Assembly (NCBI GenBank): GCA_027475525.1
Contig: JAMWFC010000077.1
Coordinates: 1,774,112 to 1,838,111 of the forward strand
Source of the DNA: Macrolepiota albuminosa
Taxonomy: Eukaryota > Basidiomycota > Agaricomycetes > Agaricales > Agaricaceae
Direction of reading: 5' to 3'
Length of the DNA: 64,000 nt
Below, in pieces: positions 10,152 to 18,625 of this stretch. Every line of letters begins with the position of its first letter. The first letter of the stretch is position 1. The position numbers and the translations under genes are program-made. The notes below the pieces were generated by a model. The model did no database searches. It was given only the letters and a program-made list of their open reading frames with translations, and was not told the origin of the DNA.

Positions 10152-13100
10152 TCAAAACCTTCCGTAATTCCCAAGATGGCCGCCTCGCCAAGCATTCCCT
10201 ATTTCCGATGAAGAGCTATCAGAACTGTCATAGCCGCTCTCGCGGACAGGTTCTGGTAATTCAGTCACCTTCGGGACAACTGCTTGCGTATCATTGGCGT
10301 CGGCCACATGCTGCAAGACAACTTTTTTCCAGGAGTTAGTAAGATCGTTCAAGTTAAGCGTGCGCTTACGAGAAACTATCCATCTCCTTTCGAGCAAGTC
10401 TAATTTACGAACATCTGGAAGACTCCTGATATATTCAGAGCCGTCCTCCCTCCGGACCACGACCTCAATCGCGCCCTCGGGGACAACACCGGTCAATGCA
10501 CCGGCATCCAGCATCGTCAAGCTTCTCAAGTTGTGCACCCAACTACGGGTGTTAGAGGCAAGCTCGGCTTTTGTCAACCACAATCGCCAGCTGCTCATAA
10601 TTGTCTTGCCAAGTTCTTTGACGTTAAAGAACTCCCAAGCATTATTGAACTCAGTTTTGAGGACGAAGACTCCTTCGGACTCCCTCTCCTTGACAAGGAG
10701 ACGGTTCTTCCATCGTTCGTCTACCTGGGATTTAGCCCAGGTCTTCAATAGCTTTTCGGGATAGCCACGATTACAATAGAGCCCAATAAGGTCTCTGATT
10801 GCCTCCCTGTAGACCGCAGTGGTGCTACTGAGCGTGGCCATCCGTGACATCTCGCCCGAAAAAGTGCCTTTCTTGACATCTAATGGGTGTGCCGAGTGCC
10901 AGGGAATTCTTTCGTGATGGTTACGTGCTTTTCCGTAAGGAGCATGTTGCAAAGATCCATCGGAGTCCCGATAGATCAGCATGTCCAGAAATGGCTGAGA
11001 AGTAGCCGACACGTTCCATTCGATTGTACAATTATAGAATCTTACGTTCTGCATTATAGCCAACGCCTCGGATTCGCTACGAGCGTAAACGATGGCTAAG
11101 CAGTCATCTATATAGCGTCCGTAAAATGGCACACGGACGTCTTCCAGGATACCACACTCCTTCTCGTAGTGTAGACCATACAGATTAGCTAAGTCCGGAG
11201 AATCAGCTACACCCATGGCAAGGCCACGGTGTTGATGGTAGAATTTATCCTGGTATTGTACAATCAAGTTGTCGTTACCGACGTTCAGACATTGCGTAAA
11301 CAAAAGAACTTCATCTACTAAGTCTGCATCGAAGCTTTCTCGCATAACATCGCCTTTCCTCACACGTCGACCAAATTTGAGTTCACAGTACAAGTCAGAG
11401 ACTATCAGCTTGGCTGTGTCCAAATCTATGTGTGGGTAGAAAGCAACGACGTCGCCAGTGAGAATGAACCACTGGCGATTCGGTGGCAGAGACAACTTAC
11501 TTAATTTTATCGCCAGATCTTTCGTACCATGAATGATCGATGGCGCCGATTGAATAATCGGTTTAAGTTTTTTACTGACATATTTTGCCGCTGGGTTTTG
11601 GATGGCAGAGTGACACGGTATAATCGGTCTAAATTTAACCGGAGTTTTATGAATCTTAGGGATTCCGTAAAACTGCGGGATTTTAAATTCCTCTTTCGGG
11701 ATGACGCCCGAAACCTTATTAGGTATGAGAGAACGGAAAAATCTTCCCAGCTGTCCTCCGGGGTGAACTTTGTCCCCGAGTGAAGCTAACGCTTCCATGT
11801 CAGTGGCTGTTTTCGTGAGTAGAGAGTATGCAGTAAGCGGATGGAGAACTTTGTAGTCATTCTCATCACTCAGTAGCTCTAACGATTTTTCTATGATCCA
11901 GTTGCGCTCCGAAACCGCGATACCGAGGTTTTTATCCGTACCAGTGACAACGTAGTCATGGTCTATAAGGAATCTCTTAAGACGGTATACCCTAGGGGTT
12001 AGCGCATGGTATGGCCCCTTTGGATCTGAATCAGGGATGCTAGATAGCGAGCGGTCGACAAAGGACCTCCCTTCATTCAAACCATTCAGAAGATATTTCG
12101 GAAGATCAGGAAGTTTCGCTTTCCGCTGAGAGCGAACTTCGTAATCAGGATCATAGTCGGACTCATCACCATAGTTCTTAAAAGCGAAGTATAAGTGCCA
12201 CACAGTGCGCTCATAAAAATCAAGCCAAGATTTCTTTATCAAGTCCTTATTAATCTTGGTTGGGAACATAAAGTTCATTCCCACGCTTAAATGGTGATGG
12301 ATGTCGTCAGGAAGGGTAACATTCGGTGACATATGTACAAAACTACGGTATCTACTAGTTTGTAATATGTTAAATGGAATCGATGCTAAGATCGATCTCA
12401 CCGCTAACGGTCTGGGGATCGTTAGAACTGAATCAGGATATGAGGAAGGTTGGTCCCACCTTAATGGAGGAAGCGTGATTATAATCAAGCTTTCCCCTTC
12501 CCCTTCCTGTCCTTCTTTGAAGCCGAGTTCGGACGACTCGGCTTCTTGGTGGGTTTCGAAGTCTTCTTCTTGGAAGAGGAAGACTTGGTCTTCTTCGAAG
12601 ACCCACCTTTTGAAGCCTTGCCAGGCTTCGATTTGCCACCCACCTGTTTGGCAAAACAGGAAGTAATCGATCAGCACATGAATAGAATTAGAATTCGAAT
12701 CGAACCGAACTCCCCAGCCTTCAGTCCAACGTGCGCAAACGCAACGCTGGTCTTTAGACCAAGAGAGGAACGGACGAGTGCTTACCTTCTTTGAAGAAGG
12801 GCCGGCAAGTGCCGACGAGACGGCATCCTTAACCATCTTCTTGATGGTGTCGGAAGAGAGGGTGGCATCACCCATCTCTGCGTCAACGTCGGCTTTAAGG
12901 GCCTTCTTGCCCTGTGATCTAGACTCCTTGGCTAACTCCTGGTTCTCAACCATCATCCAAGCACGGACGCCGATTGGAACCAGGTCAGACCGGAGGTCGT
13001 TGTATACCCGAGCTGCCTCAGGATCCAACTCCCAACCGGAGATCTGGACCTCCCCCGGAGTCTGACTCGAAACAAAGATTGGCCTTTCGGCGTAACCTTT

Positions 13101-13649
13101 GATGACCTCCCAACGAAGTCGGGCAGGTTCAGCCAGCACCTCCCAGAGGTGCTGACGAGTCAGCTGCTTCTCCAAGAAGGCAACGTCATTCTTCTTGGCC
13201 TCAAGGGCCTGAGCGAAGACGGCCTTCTGTCCAGCCACAGCCTTGGCTTGGACATCGGACAGAGCTTTCTGTCCGGCAGAGGAGGAGCCATACAGTGACG
13301 ACAACTGTACAGCAACCGGGGACTTCTTGCCCAAATGGGCAGGAAGTTCGTTGCGAGCCGCAAGCGACTCCCACCGTGCAACGGTGGACCTCGCAGCAAC
13401 CAGTTTCCTGGCTGTCTGCTGGATCCCAACAAGGGGATCCCTGAGGGCAACGCGATAGTCAGCAGGGACCATCGCTAGGAGCGCCGACAAAGTCGTTGCT
13501 CCTTGGTACTCAAGGTACCGAGAGGAGGGACGGGAGGGGACAGTGCCAGAGCCAGCACTCAGGGTGACACTGTCCATCTCCACATCACCCTGGGCTGCCG
13601 GAGCAGCACCAGAACGGCGGGAGCCAGAAGGATGTTGAGTGCGAGACAT
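10152..13649 (-). CDS. Penelope-like reverse transcriptase polyprotein
   Basis: A 1165-residue ORF without a stop. I start it at ATG 13649 (MSRTQHPSGS) because the 31 upstream in-frame codons translate telomeric repeat and the neighbouring element. Residues 1-290 form an alanine- and lysine-rich ORF1-like region. The RT spans about 460-950: a GTDKNLGIAV segment, FYGIPKIHKTPVKFRPI, motif A LTGDVVAFYPHID (about 740), HRGLAMGVADSP, and catalytic YIDD at about 846-849 (FYGRYIDDCLAIVY). FLDMLIYR and a long RT-thumb-like tail follow (HSAHPLDVKKGTFSGEMSR). No GIY-YIG domain is seen, so priming is expected from chromosome ends. A canonical intron-like segment (12644-12785) lies inside the ORF; removing it gives a short, lysine-tailed protein instead of RT. 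Confidence 0.92.
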   Translation of the reverse strand: MSRTQHPSGSRRSGAAPAAQGDVEMDSVTLSAGSGTVPSRPSSRYLEYQGATTLSALLAMVPADYRVALRDPLVGIQQTARKLVAARSTVARWESLAARNELPAHLGKKSPVAVQLSSLYGSSSAGQKALSDVQAKAVAGQKAVFAQALEAKKNDVAFLEKQLTRQHLWEVLAEPARLRWEVIKGYAERPIFVSSQTPGEVQISGWELDPEAARVYNDLRSDLVPIGVRAWMMVENQELAKESRSQGKKALKADVDAEMGDATLSSDTIKKMVKDAVSSALAGPSSKKVSTRPFLSWSKDQRCVCARWTEGWGVRFDSNSNSIHVLIDYFLFCQTGGWQIEAWQGFKRWVFEEDQVFLFQEEDFETHQEAESSELGFKEGQEGEGESLIIITLPPLRWDQPSSYPDSVLTIPRPLAVRSILASIPFNILQTSRYRSFVHMSPNVTLPDDIHHHLSVGMNFMFPTKINKDLIKKSWLDFYERTVWHLYFAFKNYGDESDYDPDYEVRSQRKAKLPDLPKYLLNGLNEGRSFVDRSLSSIPDSDPKGPYHALTPRVYRLKRFLIDHDYVVTGTDKNLGIAVSERNWIIEKSLELLSDENDYKVLHPLTAYSLLTKTATDMEALASLGDKVHPGGQLGRFFRSLIPNKVSGVIPKEEFKIPQFYGIPKIHKTPVKFRPIIPCHSAIQNPAAKYVSKKLKPIIQSAPSIIHGTKDLAIKLSKLSLPPNRQWFILTGDVVAFYPHIDLDTAKLIVSDLYCELKFGRRVRKGDVMRESFDADLVDEVLLFTQCLNVGNDNLIVQYQDKFYHQHRGLAMGVADSPDLANLYGLHYEKECGILEDVRVPFYGRYIDDCLAIVYARSESEALAIMQNVRFYNCTIEWNVSATSQPFLDMLIYRDSDGSLQHAPYGKARNHHERIPWHSAHPLDVKKGTFSGEMSRMATLSSTTAVYREAIRDLIGLYCNRGYPEKLLKTWAKSQVDERWKNRLLVKERESEGVFVLKTEFNNAWEFFNVKELGKTIMSSWRLWLTKAELASNTRSWVHNLRSLTMLDAGALTGVVPEGAIEVVVRREDGSEYIRSLPDVRKLDLLERRWIVSRKRTLNLNDLTNSWKKVVLQHVADANDTQAVVPKVTELPEPVRESGYDSSDSSSSEIGNAWRGGHLGNYGRF
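12644..12785 (-). other. Facultative intron inside the PLE ORF
   Basis: Donor AAG|GTAAGC at 12785 and acceptor AAACAG|GTG at 12644, 142 bp (not a multiple of three). Splicing changes the frame to VGGKSKPGKASKGG…, a Lys/Ser-rich tail of about 50 residues that ends in TGA. Retaining the intron keeps the full RT reading frame open. The intron has no stop in the RT frame. This could separate an ORF1-like basic protein from the RT polyprotein; that role is inference. Confidence 0.55.
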
Positions 13650-13683
13650 AGTGGTGGACGCAGAGGAATATGGGCTAAGTAAA

Positions 13684-13696
13684 GTTAGGGTTAGGG
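13684..13696 (+). repeat. Short telomeric tract between PLE-A and PLE-B
   Basis: GTTAGGGTTAGGG separates the truncated 5' end of element A from the 3' terminus of element B (AGCGCGACACTACC…). The junction is the same as at 8924-8936. Confidence 0.93.
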
Positions 13697-13720
13697 AGCG
13701 CGACACTACCGAGCGAAGCG

Positions 13721-14640
13721 CATGCAAATCTCCATTCGACACAAGTGGGAATGTTACGCTCTGGCTATTGCCAGCATTTGGGCACCTTTACCAAGGGTAC
13801 CGCGCCACAAAGAACCAAGAGGTCACTGCAAGAGGCTCTACTGTACATATCAGACATCATCTGGAGAGCTGGAGTAGCCAGATCCATCAGTCTCTTAGCG
13901 TAAGTGCAATGCTAAGGCACCTGTCCTTAGTGGGCACCAGTTATCACCAGTATTGCTTCCTCCTTTACCAAGGGAGGAACCCGACAAGCGTCTTGTACAG
14001 CGCATATGTTCCACAGCTATCCAGGGTCTCCCAACCCTCTGGTGAGGTAAAGTGTCGCTAGCTGCTTGGCATATGCCCCTGGTTTCCCAGGTATAAAGAC
14101 TATATCTTAAGGGATGCAACAGCCAAAAGGCTGTACCCATTTCCCCGGGCCAGGTTGCAACAGTTAGCGCACAGTTTACTTTCACCCATAGGGTTACTTG
14201 ACCACCGATGACTAACCAACATCCCCCACTGCCATCTAGTCGTTGAACTGCATCCGGTCTGCCCAGGGAGTGAGACCCTGGTGAGCTACGGACTTGGCTG
14301 CTGATAACCCATTTCAGCTTTCGCATCATCCACTGGATTATTACCCCACTGTGCAAACAGTGTACTCCGGCTTGTTTCCAAGCGGGAGCGGTACCAGGTG
14401 GCTTTAGGGTGTTCCAGAACAATTTGACAGTGTTGCCGTCACCAGACGACTAGCCCATGTGCAAAACCACAGGGTGCATAGGCGCAACAGGGGAACGCCG
14501 CACCAAGTGCATGGACTGACCCCACAATATCCTGCCTGCAGAACACCTCCATGGGCTAAAACCAGAGGAGGGCCGCTACCCGGGGTCAATCTAGAGGCGC
14601 ACTATAGCCCTCCACAAGCAGTGCGCATAGACTGGGAGCG
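13721..14640. other. ~920-bp insertion inside PLE-B, unidentified
   Basis: Absent from the corresponding place in element A. The nonamer GAGCGAAGC is found on both sides (13711-13719 and 14636-14644), which would fit a 9-bp target duplication. The insert has no open frame with a recognisable domain, no clear terminal inverted repeats and no long poly-A. It may be a non-autonomous element or template-switched cDNA. Another copy elsewhere in the genome would define its ends. Confidence 0.5.
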
Positions 14641-14690
14641 AAGCAGGAAGTGAGGTAGTGGAGTTACTATACACCGAGTTGGCGAAGTAC

Positions 14691-14763
14691 GTTGCAGGGC
14701 AACAGTGGGGGAAATCCCACCTCCCTGTTTCGGCTTATATGCCTCATCAGGCCCGTTTGCAAC
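14691..14763 (-). ncRNA. Hammerhead ribozyme (PLE-B copy)
   Basis: Base-for-base copy of 8999-9071 at an offset of 5692 bp, with the same CTGATGAG/CGAAAC core, the same stem I (GTTGCA…GGGC with GCCCTGCAAC) and the same predicted GUU cleavage site. It is conserved although the rest of this element is truncated. Confidence 0.88.
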
Positions 14764-15359
14764 TATTTGCGATGTTCCAGAACCTTCCGGAATACTACTG
14801 TATTTGGGAGGGCACCTGACCGTCATCTGAGTAAGCCTGAGTGCTCAGTTAATGCCATTGGTCCATGTGGACGAATGGCAAAATTCCCTCAGAAGAATTT
14901 CTGATGGAACACTGAGCCCTCTGCCCTGCAACTTCTCTTCTTTTCCCACACCGAGTCCACGGTGCCACGACATCATGGCAGGGGAATCCCTGGGGAATCC
15001 CGTTTCCCCGGGCGGACTCAGCCGTTCGTACGATGACTGTCTGATAGAACCCTCGGGAGCCGGAGGACCAGACCCGGTTAGGTCTCCCCGCACAAGGTGG
15101 GTCAAACGTAGGTTTAGTCAGCACATCACCGGACTACTAAGTCCGAGCGGGCCATTGGGTACTAAGGAACTCGACCGAGGGCCGGCCTGCACATGGCAGA
15201 GGCTACGGCTTTCTCAAGCGGAGTTAGAAAAGAAGCGCACACTATCAAATTCCCACATTGAGACCGAATCCCTACGGGGAGTGTCAGAATGATAGTGTGT
15301 CGTACAAGCCAAACCGGTGTAGAGGAACCCTACTGCCGCGTCACTAGTAAGCGAGGCCT

Positions 15360-15379
15360 GGAATAACGGCCGTTATTCC
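15360..15379. repeat. Perfect 20-bp palindrome at the PLE-B/satellite junction
   Basis: GGAATAACGGCCGTTATTCC is a perfect inverted repeat. It lies 14 bp beyond the last base shared with element A and just before the satellite starts. A palindromic junction would fit a fold-back or end-joining event at a former chromosome end. Confidence 0.8.
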
Positions 15380-15384
15380 GTCAC

Positions 15385-16920
15385 TCCTTGTTCCTGGGCT
15401 AGAAGACCAGGATTTGAGCGGATTACTTTGGTCCAAAAGGGAAATATGTTCCTAAACCTATTTTGCAGGGCAACCAACCTACCACTAAGTCACATGATCT
15501 CTGGATCCCTCTCTATGGCCCCATCAATAAAGGGGCTTAACAGTTGTTTTTTTGCAGCACTAAATTGTGAATATTTCAAGAACCACTAAGGTATATGCTG
15601 GACCTGTAGGTTGGTTGCCAACCAGTTTTTCAAGGGCTATCCAATGATATCCTGATTTTCCAATTCCGCCCAGTAGTTCATGAGAAAATCCAGGAACAAT
15701 GAATTTTTTTGCTGCTGTATGTTATTAAAATAGCATACTCCTTGTTCCTGGGATAAAAGACTAGAATTTGAGCAGATCACTTTGGTCCAACAGAAAAATA
15801 TGTTCCTAGACCTATTCCGCTGGGCAACCAACCAGCCATTAAGTCACATGACCTCTGGATCCTTTGCTATAGCCCAGTCAATAAGGAGGTGTAAAAGTTG
15901 ATTTTCCAAATAATAAATTGAAAATATCACAGTGGCTACCATAGCATATGCTAGACCTGTGAGTTTGTAGAAACTCAGTTTTTCAAGGGCTATCCAATGG
16001 TATCCCGATCTTACCATTCTGCCCAGTAGTTCATGAGATAATCCAGGAACATTGCAAATTTATAATGTTTTATATTATTAAAATAGCACACCCTTGTTCC
16101 TGGGATAAAAGACTAAGATTTGAGCGGATCACTTTGGTCCAACAAGGAAATATGTTCCTAGACCTATTCTCCTGGGCAACCAACCAGCCATCAAGTCACA
16201 TGACCTCTGGATCCTTTGCTATGGCCAAATCAACAAGGAGGTGTAAAAGTTGATTTTTCAAATAATAAATTGAAAATATGACAGTGGCTATCATAACATA
16301 TGCTAGACCTGTGGGATAGTAGAAGTCCAGTTTTTCAAGGGCTATCCAATGGTACCCTGCTTTTCTATTTCTGCACAGTAGTTCATGAGATAATCCAGGA
16401 ACATTGCAAATTTATAACATTTTATATTTTCAAAATAGTATACTCTTTGTTTCTGGACTAGAAGACTCAGATTTGAGCAGATCACTTAGCTCTAACAAGA
16501 AAATATGTTTCTAGACCTACTTTGCTTGCCAATCAACCAACTATCAAGACATATGACTTCTGTATCCTTTGCTACAGTTCTATCAATATGGGAATCTGGC
16601 AGTTGATTTGTTTAGAAGTAAATTGTATATATCTTAGATCTACCCTAGTATATGCCAGACCTGTAAGCTAATAAAATTCTCCAAAAGCTATTTAGAGATA
16701 CTTGAATATTTATTAGTCTACAAGTAAGTCACATAATATTTTCAGGAATTATTATAGCATCTGCTAGATCTAAAAGTTGACAAAGAACCAGCTATTTAAA
16801 GAGTATCTGAAAATGCTCTGATTTTAAAACCTTGTCTAGCAGTTCATAATATATTTCAGAAATATTGCAAATTTTCTAATTTTTTAAAAGAGTACAATTC
16901 TTGTTTCTCAAAGAGAAGTC
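15385..16920 (+). repeat. Satellite array, ~350-bp monomer (right block)
   Basis: Units are anchored near 15385, 15734, 16087 and 16439 (spacing about 350 bp), with a diverged fifth unit near 16891. It is the same family and orientation as 1-1262. The first unit begins directly after the palindrome that follows PLE-B. Confidence 0.85.
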
Positions 16921-17900
16921 TATAATTCTAGAAGATAATATAAATCTAAAAGATAAATATAAAAACTTTAAGTTATGCACTATAAGTCAGTTATTTTAAA
17001 AGCAGTCAATATTAAATCAAAGTATAATATGCATGTAAAATACAAATATTAAATAATATAATTTTCTATTTTTTAGTTTGTTTATTTTAATTAGAAAATT
17101 ATATTAATAGAATGTATAAATCGGCACTCACATTTGGAGTGCCACTTATATTACATTATAAATTTATTATTTTTCTTCTTGCTAAAACTGTAGCTATCGA
17201 TATTTATTTTTTTTGAAACTGCAATTTCTGCAAGTAAATAAACAAGTATTTTTATGCTGCAGCAAAATACTTTGCTAGTTATTAAGCAATTCAGTGGCTG
17301 CTAATTAAGTAGCAGTTGGTTTAACAGTGTATAATATCATGAATTATACAAGTTGCACAGTGTTATCTAAAACACAAGTATTGCCCCTTAGCTCTTAGTA
17401 GAGTAAGAGTTCAAAGGTGGCAAGTAGGCTATAGCTAGGCATTTTCTTCACATTATAATATCCATCTGTTTAGGGTCTTTGAACTAGTTTTATTTGAGCA
17501 GACAATAGTCTAAGTACTGCTAAATCCTTCCTCAGTAAATCTTATATTAGATAAATACATAATGTAATATGTTCCAAAAAAATAGCATTTTGATAAAGTT
17601 AAAAAACAGTTTATAGCAGTGGTTGAATTTTTTGATAAGTCCTATTGCAAAGATAAAAACTATACAAAACTCATATATTATTAATAATAAAAAAGCCTCA
17701 AAAGAAGTTGAGCTTTCTACAACTTTAAAATTTACAATAGTCATATTCATTATAGAAGTAGATGCAAACTATATAAAGAAGTCATTTGATATAATGAAGT
17801 ACTTTACAGAATATTAAATATTCTGATGGGCAGTAGAAGCTTTTCAATAAACTTTAGCCTAAGCAATTTACTTCTTGGGAAACTACTGTGTCTTTGTCTA
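16921..17900. other. AT-rich spacer, no gene recognised
   Basis: Very AT-rich. It contains one copy of the GGCACTC-loop-GAGTGCC hairpin (17123-17143). Open frames at 17547-17817 on both strands are low-complexity and not credible. Confidence 0.5.
17123..17143. repeat. GGCACTC hairpin motif, outer left copy
   Basis: Arms GGCACTC and GAGTGCC around a 7-nt loop ACATTTG, preceded by AATC. It matches the copies at 21649-21891 and, inverted and with a shorter loop, 45159-45179. It lies on the far side of the gypsy-2 wreck, so that element may have inserted between two copies. Confidence 0.8.
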
Positions 17901-18625
17901 CCAATAGACTTCCAATAAGAAGTTCAATAAACTCTAGCCTAGATGATTTATTCTCTGGGAATCACTAAGCCTTTGCTTATTAAATGCCTGTATATTTTCT
18001 ACTCTATTTGAACTATTTATATTTTCTACTCTATTTGAACTATTTATACTCTTTTTATAATACACAGACTAATAGCTGCATATAATTTTTTATTCTGACC
18101 ATCCAGCATTTCTGATCTAATTTGCTGCTCCAATTTTCATTTTGTGATGCATGTTTTAGTGCTACTATTCCATTCATCTTTCTTACATGTTTCAGTGTTA
18201 CTATTTCATGCATCCTCTTCTTTGGATTCTTCTTTCATTCAATGCTTATGCCACTATTTGATTCATTTTTTCTTTTCTCTTGCTAAAAGCGCCAAATTGG
18301 TCATTGCTGATCAGATTTATCAGATCTTGCTTGTTTGATCTAGATCATCACAATTTGATGGCATTTTATCATCTTTGCCAGCTTCCATGCTTTCTCTCCT
18401 CACATAACAATGGCTAAACATTATTGAATTGATAGCTAGCACTGGTCCCCTCCTTTTATTGTTTTGTACTTTCTGTGTATTTGTTGGAGTATTTTTGTGG
18501 AGATATATTTTGTTGAGACTGCTACTAGGAGGCTTACAGTTTTTAGCCTATAATTAAATGTTTATTTTGACTTCTGATGCATGTTGTATCTCTGACTGCT
18601 AGTACAGCATTATATCATCTCCTCC
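17901..18625 (-). repeat. Probable 3' LTR of degenerate Ty3/gypsy element 2
   Basis: On the minus strand a purine tract (AGTGGGGAGGAGA, about 18624-18636) is followed by TGATATAATGC, a typical PPT/LTR start. Short imperfect internal duplications occur (for example TTTTCTACTCTATTTGAAC twice at about 17996-18046). The outer end is not determined. Confidence 0.35.

Larger units (their letters stand above)
8937..13683 (-). mobile_element. Penelope-like element A (Coprina type, endonuclease-deficient), 5'-truncated
   Basis: In the minus direction the element contains a short residual 5' UTR (about 34 bp), a 1165-codon ORF, a ~1.2-kb 3' UTR with a hammerhead ribozyme, and a terminus (…CGCTCCC) joined to telomeric repeats. 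The ORF has a YIDD reverse transcriptase core but no GIY-YIG endonuclease after it. That combination is the hallmark of the telomere-associated, endonuclease-deficient PLEs (Athena in rotifers, Coprina in mushrooms). The 5' end at 13683 is followed by GTTAGGGTTAGGG, consistent with cDNA synthesis ending and telomerase capping the end. The 3'-terminal 694 bp (8960-9653) are repeated without a visible change at 14652-15345, so both insertions look recent. Confidence 0.9.
13697..15345 (-). mobile_element. Penelope-like element B, heavily 5'-truncated and interrupted
   Basis: It starts with the same terminal 24 bp as element A (AGCGCGACACTACCGAGCGAAGCG split as 13697-13720). A 0.9-kb foreign piece follows, then 694 bp (14652-15345) that match 8960-9653 throughout. 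It ends inside what is the 3' UTR in element A, so no ORF remains. Open plus-strand frames inside it (for example 14852-15292) are antisense to the UTR and occur identically in element A; they are not genes. Confidence 0.85.

Noticed and set aside
13650..13742. The first 31 codons of the long PLE reading frame as its true N-terminus
   Set aside because: They translate the telomeric repeat and the terminal bases of the neighbouring element B; ATG 13649 is the first codon inside element A.
8960..15345. The two 694-bp repeats as pseudo-LTRs of a single PLE
   Set aside because: A telomeric tract and the element's 3' terminus at 13684-13720 separate them, so they are better read as two tandem, independently attached copies.
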